DNA of 31,783 nucleotides from CAZQRP01 sp964596125 (GCA_964596125.1 CAZQRP010000031.1:1-31783); one strand, 5' to 3'. Shown: positions 25,532 to 31,732, counted from the first letter of the stretch. Notes: generated by a model not told the origin, from the letters alone. Numbers and translations: made by a program.

Positions 25532-26017
25532 TCACGGGAAGTTCGGAAAAGGCGGCTTCCTGGTTATGCCAAGTATCTTAAGAGCCTTATTGCGTAACTT
25601 ACCCAGAACAGTCCACATCTGCTGTCGCTCTTCTTCAGACAGGGTAGATATTATTTCGCTAACAAAAGGGCTTTTAATTTGCATGTTATAAAACTGCTTC
25701 CCTTTTTCCGTTAACTCGATCCTGACCGCACTGTTTTTAGGTAGGTCCCTGACTCTTTTTACCAGTCCCTTATTCTCCATACGGCTGAGGAGTTCCGACA
25801 TTGAATTAGGCTTACGAAACAGCCATCGTGATATCTCAGCGACAGTTGCTTGCCTATCAACAGTCCGCTCGATAAGCTGCACAAAATTCAAAACGGCAGC
25901 CTCTGTAACTGACAGGTCAAATTTAGCCAGGTCTTTTTCCCTGGCCGTCCAGGCAACGTCTCTTGTTTGGAGCAGCATCACCCAAAGGTTATACTCTTCG
26001 TCAAACAACGGATCCAC
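25532..26017 (-). CDS. MarR-family transcriptional regulator
   Basis: This 161-residue winged-helix regulator has helices before and after a DNA-binding core: TVAEISRWLFRKPNSMSELLSRMENKGLVKRV (helix-turn-helix, about residues 58-90), the wing RDLPKNSAVRIELTEKGKQF, and a C-terminal dimerisation helix (LSEEERQQMWTVLGKLRNKALKIL). The start is GTG 26017 with AGGAGG upstream. Its own promoter carries a palindromic site, consistent with autoregulation. It lies upstream of, and in the same direction as, the carboxylase-TCA operon, which it might control (inference). Ligand unknown. Confidence 0.88.
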   Translation of the reverse strand: MDPLFDEEYNLWVMLLQTRDVAWTAREKDLAKFDLSVTEAAVLNFVQLIERTVDRQATVAEISRWLFRKPNSMSELLSRMENKGLVKRVRDLPKNSAVRIELTEKGKQFYNMQIKSPFVSEIISTLSEEERQQMWTVLGKLRNKALKILGITRKPPFPNFP

Positions 26018-26064
26018 TATAGCACCCCTCCTTTTGAAAACTACAAACAGCCAGAACTTAGGTC

Positions 26065-26083
26065 GTTAACGATTAATATTAAC
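26065..26083. promoter_or_regulatory. Palindromic operator candidate over the marR -10 box
   Basis: GTTAACGATTAATATTAAC forms nested dyads: GTTAA and TTAAC arms 9 bp apart, with a perfect 10-bp palindrome TTAATATTAA (26073-26082) inside. It covers the -10 hexamer of the marR promoter, where an autorepressing MarR dimer would be expected to bind. The core AACGATTAA recurs at 25208-25216 upstream of the mmdA promoter, but a 9-mer match in AT-rich DNA can be chance. Confidence 0.45.
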
Positions 26084-26104
26084 ACAAACCACTAACCAAG
26101 TCAA
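26076..26104 (-). promoter_or_regulatory. Promoter of the marR gene
   Basis: On the minus strand TTGACT (26104-26099) is followed after exactly 17 bp by TAATAT (26081-26076). Five of six -35 bases and four of six -10 bases match the sigma-70 consensus. The predicted transcript starts near 26069, about 50 nt before the GTG start of marR. Confidence 0.6.
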
Positions 26105-26107
26105 CGT

Positions 26108-26128
26108 ATTCTGCTGGATATCCAGAAT
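26108..26128. repeat. Short overlapping palindromes upstream of marR
   Basis: CTGGATATCCAG (26114-26125) is a perfect 12-bp palindrome. It is overlapped by ATTCTG (26108-26113) and CAGAAT (26123-26128), which pair across 9 bp. The element lies just upstream of the marR -35 box and might be a regulator binding site. No matching copy was noticed elsewhere in the window. Confidence 0.4.
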
Positions 26129-26200
26129 ATGCTCTACAATTTTCAATCCGGGATATACCGTGTATAGTAGTGTGTGAGAATATCCTTTCTTTACTGACCG

Positions 26201-26275
26201 GGCATTATTCCCTTATCTCAAAGCATAACTGCCGCACATGATGATACGCTAAGGTCTGTTATTCCGAATAATGCC
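26201..26275. repeat. Inverted repeat between marR and folP
   Basis: GGCATTATTC (26201-26210) and GAATAATGCC (26266-26275) are perfect 10-bp reverse complements 55 bp apart, extendable to 12 bp if one G is bulged. The right arm is also part of a TTATTC-C-GAATAA palindrome (26259-26271). The bases between hold no coding frame I can support. It could be a stem-loop in the folP leader, a pair of operator sites, or the remains of a small mobile element. The rest of 26105-26376 has no gene; a weak promoter for folP may lie at 26290-26317. Confidence 0.4.
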
Positions 26276-26376
26276 GGACAAGGCTGCTGTTGAACTGGGG
26301 CCGTGGATGGATACTATATCCTGGGCCCCCACCATAATAGCCCTCAATGGAAACAGCGTGGTAAAATGAATATCTG

Positions 26377-27264
26377 ATGACTAATAGCATCACCAAAGCA
26401 TCCTTAACAAAGTGGCGCAGGGCCAGAGGTAGTGACCTCCCCGGTATCACCTATTGCGGGGAAACAGCTTTCTGCTGGGGAGAGCGAACCTACGTCATGG
26501 GGATCATCAATGTTTCCCCGGAATCCTTTTCCGGAGATGGGCTAGACAGCGTTGGCAAAGCCCTGGCCCTGGCACATCGTTTCGTCACAGACGGCGTCGA
26601 TATCATCGATGTAGGCGGTGAGTCTACTCGCCCGCGCTCTACTCCAATATCGGTTGATGAGGAGCTTCGCCGGGTGATACCGGTGCTGGAACGGCTGGCC
26701 ATCGAGGTGACAACACCTCTGAGTATCGACACCTACAAGTTAGAAGTTGCCCGTCACGCCCTGGATACCGGGGCCCATATGATAAACGACATCTGGGGGC
26801 TAAAGCGTGAGCCCGGATTAGCTGACCTGGCAGCGGAAAGAAATGTGCCCATAGTGCTGATGGCAAATCAGTGGGACCAGCCACGACAGGACATCATGCC
26901 GGCAGTCCTCGCTAACCTGAAGACGTCTATGGACATAGCTTTAGATGCAGGCGTTTCCTGGCAAAATATCATAATCGACCCCGGTATCGGCTTCGTTAGA
27001 ACCGTGGAACATAACTTTGAAATCATACGAAGACTGGACGAGCTTAAAGTGCTGGGAAGGCCAATCCTCCTGGGTATCTCGCGAAAGCCAATGATCAGGT
27101 TTGTTCTGGACTTGCCCGCCGAGCAACATCTGCACGAGACAGCAGCGGGTATTGCCATTGGTATCGCTAAAGGCGCTGATGTGGTCCGCGTACACGATGT
27201 TAGAGAAATGCGGCGGGTCTGCCAGATGAGTGATGCTATTGTTCGGAGTCAAGAAAGCCAGTGA
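26377..27264 (+). CDS. folP: Dihydropteroate synthase
   Basis: FolP condenses the pterin pyrophosphate with p-aminobenzoate in folate synthesis. The 295-residue protein shows TYVMGIINVSPESFSGDG (residues 38-55), DIIDVGGESTRPRS, LSIDTYKLEVARHALDTGAHMINDIWG, IIIDPGIGFVRTVEHN, LLGISRKPMI and the C-terminal VVRVHDV. About 30 residues precede the first conserved strand, longer than minimal FolP. ATG 26377 is the first start after an in-frame stop at 26362 and lacks a good Shine-Dalgarno sequence. It is the first gene of folP-folK-queD. Confidence 0.94.
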   Translation: MTNSITKASLTKWRRARGSDLPGITYCGETAFCWGERTYVMGIINVSPESFSGDGLDSVGKALALAHRFVTDGVDIIDVGGESTRPRSTPISVDEELRRVIPVLERLAIEVTTPLSIDTYKLEVARHALDTGAHMINDIWGLKREPGLADLAAERNVPIVLMANQWDQPRQDIMPAVLANLKTSMDIALDAGVSWQNIIIDPGIGFVRTVEHNFEIIRRLDELKVLGRPILLGISRKPMIRFVLDLPAEQHLHETAAGIAIGIAKGADVVRVHDVREMRRVCQMSDAIVRSQESQ

Positions 27265-27791
27265 TGACAATTGTTTATCTTGGTCTCGGCTCAAATCTTG
27301 GAGACAGAAAGCAGAACCTGGCACAAGCCCTGGAGCTGATTTCACGGCACGTTGAGGTACAACAGCTATCCTCTATTTATGAAACTGAGCCTGTAGGCTA
27401 CAGGGAGCAACCACCCTTCCTTAATGCTGTGCTTCGTATTTCCACTCAACTAAGCCCCAGGCAACTTCTCAAGCTGGTCAAGGAAATCGAAGCTGCTTCA
27501 GGCAGAATACCCAGCTTCCCCAATGCTCCAAGGCCGCTTGATATAGACATTCTTTTTTATGGCAATAAAGTCGTTTCCAGCCTAACATTGACCATCCCAC
27601 ATCCCCGCTTAACCGAGCGGGCTTTTGTACTTGTTCCGCTCGCCGAACTCGCACCGGAAATGCCTCATCCGGAAAGCGGAAAGACAGTGAGGGAACTGAC
27701 AAACAATCTGGGTACTATATCCGGTGTTTATAAGTGTGCTGAGGCAGAAGAACTAGTAAACAGGAGGCATGATGTACCAAGTGTCCGTTGA
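27264..27791 (+). CDS. folK: 2-amino-4-hydroxy-6-hydroxymethyldihydropteridine pyrophosphokinase
   Basis: FolK activates hydroxymethyl-dihydropterin with ATP to feed FolP. The 175-residue protein shows VYLGLGSNLGDR at the N-terminus, SSIYETEPVGY, PPFLNAVLRI, the APRPLDIDILFYG signature with the metal-binding Asp pair, and IPHPRLTERAFVLVPLAELAP. ATG 27264 overlaps the folP stop by one base (TGATG); a GTG at 27261 immediately before it is an alternative. The last 20 bases overlap the following PTPS-family gene. Confidence 0.93.
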   Translation: MTIVYLGLGSNLGDRKQNLAQALELISRHVEVQQLSSIYETEPVGYREQPPFLNAVLRISTQLSPRQLLKLVKEIEAASGRIPSFPNAPRPLDIDILFYGNKVVSSLTLTIPHPRLTERAFVLVPLAELAPEMPHPESGKTVRELTNNLGTISGVYKCAEAEELVNRRHDVPSVR

Positions 27792-28137
27792 ACAACATTT
27801 CGATGCTGCCCATTACCTCAGGGATTATCATGGCAAATGTGAAAACCTACATGGACATCGATTTAAAGTAGTCGTGAGTGTGAAGTCCGAAAAGCTTAGT
27901 GAAATCGGCCTGGCTTATGATTTTGTGGATCTCAAACAGTACCTGGGTGATATCCTGGCCCAATTTGACCATACTTGCCTTAATGACATCCCACCGTTCG
28001 ATACAATTAATCCTTCGTCGGAGAACATCGCCGCAACTATCTATGACAGGCTTAAACCGGGATTCTCCGGGGATGTAGTGCTATCCAGTATCGAAGTCTG
28101 GGAATCTCCGCAAAGCTGCGTGACATTCAGCCCTTAA
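27772..28137 (+). CDS. 6-pyruvoyl-tetrahydropterin synthase / QueD family protein
   Basis: A COG0720-type pterin enzyme of 121 residues. Zinc ligands are His14 (FDAAH) and His27/His29 (LHGH). The catalytic Cys23 is followed by Glu24, giving CENLHGH. This satisfies both the CxxxHGH pattern of QueD/PTPS and the ExxHGH pattern of PTPS-III enzymes that replace FolB in folate synthesis. Also visible are AYDFVDLK, FDHTCLND, NPSSENIA and the C-terminal IEVWESP. ATG 27772 is preferred over 27769 because AGGAGG (27762-27767) is then 4 bases away. Coupling to folK suggests a folate role; queuosine synthesis is the alternative. Confidence 0.88.
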   Translation: MYQVSVEQHFDAAHYLRDYHGKCENLHGHRFKVVVSVKSEKLSEIGLAYDFVDLKQYLGDILAQFDHTCLNDIPPFDTINPSSENIAATIYDRLKPGFSGDVVLSSIEVWESPQSCVTFSP

Positions 28138-28141
28138 CTAT

Positions 28142-28324
28142 CTAGCCTTCCGAGTCCGGCGGCAATAAATTGGGGATACTTTCAACGATAGGGTAAGTAT
28201 GATCGCATTTTGAGCAGAAGAGAGAACCCGTGATTATCTCGCCTTCTTTTTCTTCAACCACATTTAATTCAAGTGAGCCTTTGCATACCGGGCAAGCCAG
28301 TATGTTCATAAGTCCATGCTTCAT
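28142..28324 (-). CDS. Trm112-like zinc-ribbon protein
   Basis: This 60-residue protein has the layout of bacterial Trm112/YcaR-type proteins: N-terminal helix, CPVCKG (Cys11/Cys14), a loop, CSKCDHTYPI (Cys37/Cys40) and the terminal IPNLLPPDS. Such proteins often partner methyltransferases or other enzymes; no partner is adjacent here. The ATG has GGAG 6 bases upstream. The stop lies 4 bases from the convergent pterin-enzyme gene. Confidence 0.85.
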   Translation of the reverse strand: MKHGLMNILACPVCKGSLELNVVEEKEGEIITGSLFCSKCDHTYPIVESIPNLLPPDSEG

Positions 28325-28362
28325 TTCATACTCCTTCCATCATAATCTTTGGCAAGCCATTA

Positions 28363-28953
28363 CTACCGCTGCTGGTCAGTAAATAAATAACTCCAGATAC
28401 TTATTTTTTTATAGTCGGTCGCCGTTTTTTCCTTTAACACCTGAGTGGGGACATCACGGTATTTTGTCACATCCCTGAGTTTGGTGACAGTCCTCTCTTT
28501 GGTCACTTCCTCGGGATAACTTAACTTAATAATCAGCTTCGTCTGACCGCCCCAATAACCGTAAGGCCAGAAGCGGTAGACCGGGTCTCCATCAGGATCA
28601 TAAACAATGTAATACTGTGGATAATTGTAGTAAGGTAAACCTTCCAGGCTCACCGCCACGGTACTGCCCGGCTTATCGACCTGGAACGTATGGGTTTTAC
28701 TAGGGGACAGATACGCATTATAGATAGTCTCCGTCTTCATCTCAGTTGTCACATATGATTCGGTATCTGTGTAGCTTTCCTGTACAGTGTACGGCTCGCT
28801 CTTAATCTCGGTGTCCCAGTATTTTACGGTTGTTTGTACTGCAATTGTCTTCAAGGGTAACGCAAATATTATAGCTACAATGGCAATAGGAACCAGTCCC
28901 CATAGAATAGACTTCCAACTGCTTTTAAATTGTTCTCCGATTTTATTTGCCAC
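28363..28953 (-). CDS. Membrane-anchored protein with Thr/Tyr/Val-rich repeats, function unknown
   Basis: I do not recognise a functional family. The 196-residue product has a cytosolic basic start, one membrane helix (about residues 16-36, ILWGLVPIAIVAIIFALPL), and then an outward beta-rich region. Two low-complexity tracts flank a central domain: SEPYTVQESYTDTESYVTTE and, near the end, repeating TVTKLR/DVTKYR/DVPTQV units. The centre is aromatic (GLPYYNYPQYY, FWPYGYWGG). There are no cysteines. The start is GTG 28953 with a perfect AGGAGG (28960-28965) 6 bases upstream. A cell-envelope role is likely but unproven. Confidence 0.75.
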   Translation of the reverse strand: MANKIGEQFKSSWKSILWGLVPIAIVAIIFALPLKTIAVQTTVKYWDTEIKSEPYTVQESYTDTESYVTTEMKTETIYNAYLSPSKTHTFQVDKPGSTVAVSLEGLPYYNYPQYYIVYDPDGDPVYRFWPYGYWGGQTKLIIKLSYPEEVTKERTVTKLRDVTKYRDVPTQVLKEKTATDYKKISIWSYLFTDQQR

Positions 28954-29012
28954 TCCTGACCTCCTGTTTAAAATTGAATAAAACTTCCCTGTTATGGTAA
29001 CGCAATACTCTT

Positions 29013-29042
29013 AGTATAAGTTCATTAAAGCCTAAAAGGCAA
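29013..29042 (-). promoter_or_regulatory. Promoter of the membrane-anchored repeat protein gene
   Basis: On the minus strand TTGCCT (29042-29037) and TATACT (29018-29013) are 18 bp apart, matching consensus at four and five positions. Transcription would begin near 29006, giving a leader of about 53 nt with AGGAGG before the GTG at 28953. A short GCCT-AAA-AGGC dyad (29030-29040) lies within the spacer and -35 region. Confidence 0.5.
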
Positions 29043-29111
29043 TTTCTCTCAGCCACTGCTCAATTTCAACAGGTATTGGGTAGTGGGCTAGTTTGGACAT
29101 AATGTTAGGAT

Positions 29112-29141
29112 TTGACAAGAACAATTGTTTTAGACTAAAAT
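29112..29141 (+). promoter_or_regulatory. Promoter of the dCTP deaminase-like gene
   Basis: A perfect TTGACA (29112-29117) is followed after 18 bp by TAAAAT (29136-29141; five of six). Transcription would start near 29148. This rules out the ATG at 29140, which lies within the -10 box, and supports the start at 29176 after AGGGGG. Confidence 0.6.
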
Positions 29142-29175
29142 GATACTTAATGAGAAAATATTAGGGGGTTTACCG

Positions 29176-29823
29176 ATGTTAATGACTGACGAAATGATTC
29201 GTTCAGCAATGCAAAAAGGTGACTTCCAAATTCTCAACTTTGCTGATTCGGCTTTATCTCCTGCGTCCTATGATGCTAGGCTTGGCGAAGAAGCTATAAC
29301 TAGTACTCATAGAGAAAAAATAAATCCTGCAAATAAAGGTTTACTAACTATACCCGCTGGAGATTTTGCACTTGTAACGACGCATGAGAATTTTAAACTT
29401 TCTACAAGCATTGCCGGACATATTGGTTTACGTTCACATTACAGTAAAAAGGGATTAACAATTTTATCTGGCCCTCAGATTGATCCTGGTTTTAATGGTG
29501 TTCTTGTAGTAGGTTTGTCTAATTTAAGTCCCAGGGATATTACGATTCCTTATAAGGAAAGATTTTGTACTTTAGAATTCTATAAATTAGTAGAACCAGC
29601 GAAAATGCCTTACAAAGGTGAATATCAAGACCAAATGGGCATATCACCACAAGACTTAGAAAACCTAGTAGAAGCTCAAGGAATGACCTTTGGGCAAGTA
29701 ATAAAATTATTAGGAGAATTAAGTCTGAATGTAAAATCATTATCTGATTCAATAATATTTCTAAAATGGTTCATTCCGATAGCTCTTGCCGTAATAGCTT
29801 TATTGGTAGTTTTTCTGAAGTAG
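29176..29823 (+). CDS. dCTP deaminase/dUTPase-fold protein with C-terminal membrane helix
   Basis: The 215-residue protein has the trimeric dCTP deaminase/dUTPase fold: ALSPASYDARLG, the GHIGLRSHYSKKGL motif (Arg86, Ser87), SGPQIDPGFNG (Asp103) and the C-terminal KGEYQDQMG segment. Counting from Asp128 to Glu138 in E. coli Dcd, the catalytic Glu position is Gly113 here, so cytosine deamination is unlikely. The dUTPase-type Asp103 is kept. An amphipathic stretch (about 160-190) leads to a membrane helix (about 196-214). ATG 29176 follows AGGGGG by 7 bases. It may be a membrane-tethered dUTPase or nucleotide sensor. Confidence 0.8.
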   Translation: MLMTDEMIRSAMQKGDFQILNFADSALSPASYDARLGEEAITSTHREKINPANKGLLTIPAGDFALVTTHENFKLSTSIAGHIGLRSHYSKKGLTILSGPQIDPGFNGVLVVGLSNLSPRDITIPYKERFCTLEFYKLVEPAKMPYKGEYQDQMGISPQDLENLVEAQGMTFGQVIKLLGELSLNVKSLSDSIIFLKWFIPIALAVIALLVVFLK

Positions 29824-29831
29824 GTAGTTAT

Positions 29832-29945
29832 ATGGATAAAGAATTGAACAAAAAGAAAGTACCTAAAGACCTTAACCAATTGGCTGCTTATATAGTAGAA
29901 CAGTCTACTAAAGAAGATAAACCCAAAGGGGAAAAGAAAGATTAA
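29832..29945 (+). CDS. Small 37-residue charged protein downstream of the Dcd-like gene
   Basis: A 37-codon frame starts 8 bases after the Dcd-like gene, with AGGT 7 bases before the ATG. The product is very rich in Lys and Asp/Glu, with one short helix (LNQLAAYIVEQ). The KKVPKDLNQLAAYIVEQSTKE segment resembles the N-terminus of a widespread small bacterial family that continues with a GGLKGGKARA motif, from memory only. Here it stops before that part. The stop codon overlaps the convergent P63C gene's stop. It is short but well placed. Confidence 0.5.
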   Translation: MDKELNKKKVPKDLNQLAAYIVEQSTKEDKPKGEKKD

Positions 29946-31033
29946 TTCTTTGTATATGTATCAACTATATCAAAGAATGTTAATTGTAATGGTTCTTTCT
30001 TAAATATATACCCAAAGTGCCTATTAAAATCATCCATATCACGACACATTTTCATAACACCTAGCACTTGGTTAAGATGGTCTCTAACTTTATCTCTACC
30101 AAAATCCTTTAACCATTGATGATGATTTTTTCTAAAATGGGGATTAGGATTTTTCTTTCTTAGTTCCTTGCCAACATCTTTATCAACAGCATCATATACA
30201 AAGGCCATAACATATTTGCCCCATCGAATAGGGCGATTTCTTGGGGAATAGTGAGTATTTTCTAATCTAGCTAATTCAAACCAAAATTCTTCAGGAAACA
30301 TCCTAGCCCATTCCTGCATTTCTTCAGCAATGAAGGCTTGGAGTTTAACTCTAAGTGCTGTTTCTTCTCTATATTTTTGATATCCAGTAGCCTCATCAAT
30401 AAGTGCGATTATGCCAACCTTAGCACATGCTCGCATAATAATTTCTGCTTTTTTTGCTAATTTCTGTTGGCTTTTTGCTAACACCCCATCTTCTCTAGCC
30501 TGAAGATATGCATTGCAGATTTCGACTAACAGTGTGGCCTCGTATCCTATAGCCTCATATTGAGTACCCGGAACAGAAAACCTTATAGTTCTGTTTTCTA
30601 TCTGGCCCAGGTCTATATACTTACTTATGTTGTTAGCTGTTAAATAACGATTTATGTTACCACTATCTCTATCAGCTATTGCTCTAACAACAGCACGTTG
30701 TACGATAACACGCTTATAATTGTCTAATACATGACATGGCAAAACCACATCGCCAATTTCAAGTTCTCCCTGAAATAAAGAAATAGGCCTTGTGGTCAAT
30801 TCCTTTTGTGTTTCTATTATAGGAGTAGTGTGGCCCAGCGAATCAGATACTTGCTCAATAGCTTCCAATGGCGTTCCTTTTTCTTTTGCCCATCTAGTTT
30901 TTATCGCTTTTCTGGCTATTTCTTTACGCTGTTCAGGTGTCAAAACTGCTGATCTAGCTTTTCCACCTTTGGAGGCACCTAGTTTTGATAATGCTTTTGC
31001 ATTTCTGTTTATTTTTTTTATTTCATCTGTCAT
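29942..31033 (-). CDS. P63C-domain protein (phage-associated, function unknown)
   Basis: The 363-residue protein starts with a basic region (SKGGKARSAVL, then TPEQRKEIARKAIKTRW, about residues 21-51) that may bind nucleic acid. The P63C domain follows: VVLPCHVLDNYKRVIVQR, IGYEATLLVEICNAYLQARE and AKVGIIALIDEATGYQ, then a C-terminal region with PEEFWFELARL, KNHHQWLKDFG and a long tail. This domain is found in phage and accessory genes; its activity is not established. ATG 31033 is chosen because a perfect promoter places the transcript start exactly there. An upstream in-frame ATG at 31054 lies inside the promoter spacer. Confidence 0.82.
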   Translation of the reverse strand: MTDEIKKINRNAKALSKLGASKGGKARSAVLTPEQRKEIARKAIKTRWAKEKGTPLEAIEQVSDSLGHTTPIIETQKELTTRPISLFQGELEIGDVVLPCHVLDNYKRVIVQRAVVRAIADRDSGNINRYLTANNISKYIDLGQIENRTIRFSVPGTQYEAIGYEATLLVEICNAYLQAREDGVLAKSQQKLAKKAEIIMRACAKVGIIALIDEATGYQKYREETALRVKLQAFIAEEMQEWARMFPEEFWFELARLENTHYSPRNRPIRWGKYVMAFVYDAVDKDVGKELRKKNPNPHFRKNHHQWLKDFGRDKVRDHLNQVLGVMKMCRDMDDFNRHFGYIFKKEPLQLTFFDIVDTYTKN

Positions 31034-31039
31034 GCCTAA

Positions 31040-31068
31040 ATTATACATGCTCAAGCATGTAATGTCAA
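31040..31068 (-). promoter_or_regulatory. Perfect sigma-70 promoter of the P63C gene, leaderless
   Basis: On the minus strand TTGACA (31068-31063), 17 bp, then TATAAT (31045-31040): both hexamers and spacing are exact consensus. Six bases separate the -10 from the ATG at 31033, which would itself be the +1 base. No Shine-Dalgarno sequence can therefore be present, and the message would be leaderless. Confidence 0.85.
31045..31060. promoter_or_regulatory. Perfect 16-bp palindrome in the P63C promoter spacer
   Basis: ACATGCTCAAGCATGT consists of 7-bp perfect inverted arms around 2 bases and lies between the -35 and -10 boxes, where a bound repressor would block RNA polymerase. Related half-sites (ACTTGCTCGAC) occur at 31070-31080 and, inverted, at 31135-31145. 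Confidence 0.65.
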
Positions 31069-31147
31069 TACTTGCTCGACAAAATAAATAAAATTTTTTC
31101 TATTAAATAGACAAATACCTATTGACAATACTAAGTCGAGCAAGTAT
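31068..31147. repeat. 13-bp perfect inverted repeat in the divergent promoter region
   Basis: ATACTTGCTCGAC (31068-31080) and GTCGAGCAAGTAT (31135-31147) are exact reverse complements separated by 54 bases of very AT-rich DNA. The left arm abuts the -35 of the P63C promoter; the right arm fills the second half of the transposase promoter spacer and reaches into its -10. They may be operators for a common repressor, or less likely terminal repeats of a mobile element. Confidence 0.7.
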
Positions 31148-31150
31148 AAT
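31122..31150 (+). promoter_or_regulatory. Perfect sigma-70 promoter of the transposase-like gene, leaderless
   Basis: TTGACA (31122-31127), 17 bp, TATAAT (31145-31150): exact consensus. The ATG at 31157 falls exactly at the expected +1. The spacer contains an imperfect dyad TACT..TCGA..AGTA (31129-31146) overlapping the right arm of the inverted repeat. Confidence 0.85.
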
Positions 31151-31156
31151 ATGTGT

Positions 31157-31732
31157 ATGAATCAGTTAAGCACACGACAAAGAATACAGGTGGTAAAGGC
31201 TCTAGTTGAAGGTAATTCGGTTAGAGCTACTTGTCGCATGACTGGAATCGCTAGGATGACAGTCACTAAGTTACTTGTTGACTTAGGTAAAGCCTGTTAT
31301 ATATATCAGTATAAGAATATAAAGAATCTGCAATCACGTAGAATACAATGTGATGAGATATGGTCATTTTGCTACGCAAAACAAGACCATTTGCCAGACA
31401 ATAAACGTGGTAAATTCGGGTATGGGGATGTCTGGACATGGGTAGCTATTGATGCGGATACTAAACTTGTTCCATCCTGGCTGGTTGGCTTAAGGAATGC
31501 TGGCTATGCATACCAATTCCTAAGTGATTTAAAGCGTAGATTAGCTAATAGAGTACAATTAACCACAGATGGTCATAGAGCATATTTTGATGTAGTAGAT
31601 GATGTATTTAGCGATGACATTGATTATGCGACATTGGTTAAACTATATGGTAACGATCCTGAAGGTGAAAAGCGTTATAGTCCAGCTAAATGTAATGGTA
31701 CAGAAAAACGTGTAGTTATAGGCAATCCATGA
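31157..31732 (+). CDS. IS1-like transposase, C-terminally truncated
   Basis: The 191-residue product has an N-terminal helix-turn-helix (GNSVRATCRMTGIARMTVTKLL, about residues 19-40) and the first two acidic positions of a DDE nuclease: Asp66 (IQCDEIWSFCYAKQ) and Asp138 (LTTDGHRAYFD). The family continues past GNP with a segment containing the third acidic residue (STSYVERQN in relatives I recall). Here TGA follows GNP, and neither the next frame nor the remaining 51 bases show that segment. It is therefore broken or has been reduced to a DNA-binding form. ATG 31157 is chosen from the promoter; ATG 31151 overlaps the predicted leader. Confidence 0.8.
   Translation: MNQLSTRQRIQVVKALVEGNSVRATCRMTGIARMTVTKLLVDLGKACYIYQYKNIKNLQSRRIQCDEIWSFCYAKQDHLPDNKRGKFGYGDVWTWVAIDADTKLVPSWLVGLRNAGYAYQFLSDLKRRLANRVQLTTDGHRAYFDVVDDVFSDDIDYATLVKLYGNDPEGEKRYSPAKCNGTEKRVVIGNP

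Noticed and set aside
25491..25691. 66-codon plus-strand frame opposite marR
   Set aside because: It is the antisense shadow of the MarR gene and has no family features.
26259..26450. 63-codon minus-strand frame across the folP start
   Set aside because: It overlaps folP on the opposite strand, has no ribosome binding site and no recognisable family features.
28954..29111. Possible tRNA or structured RNA in the intergenic space
   Set aside because: Only a 4-bp GCCT-AAA-AGGC stem is visible; no cloverleaf or conserved RNA core was found.
29140..29175. Upstream ATG of the dCTP deaminase-like gene at 29140
   Set aside because: It lies inside the TAAAAT -10 hexamer, so it would not be transcribed; AGGGGG precedes the ATG at 29176.
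29942..31033. CRISPR or restriction-modification function for the P63C gene
   Set aside because: No nuclease, methyltransferase or Cas motifs were seen, and no repeat-spacer array is present in the window.
31034..31054. Upstream ATGs of the P63C gene (31054 and 31048)
   Set aside because: They fall within the spacer and -10 region of a perfect promoter, upstream of the predicted +1.
30792..31091. 99-codon plus-strand frame opposite the P63C N-terminus
   Set aside because: It is antisense to a recognisable domain and crosses the divergent promoter region.
31068..31147. Terminal inverted repeats of an insertion sequence
   Set aside because: The 13-bp arms both lie upstream of the transposase gene and inside promoter elements, not at the two ends of an element, so operator sites explain them better.
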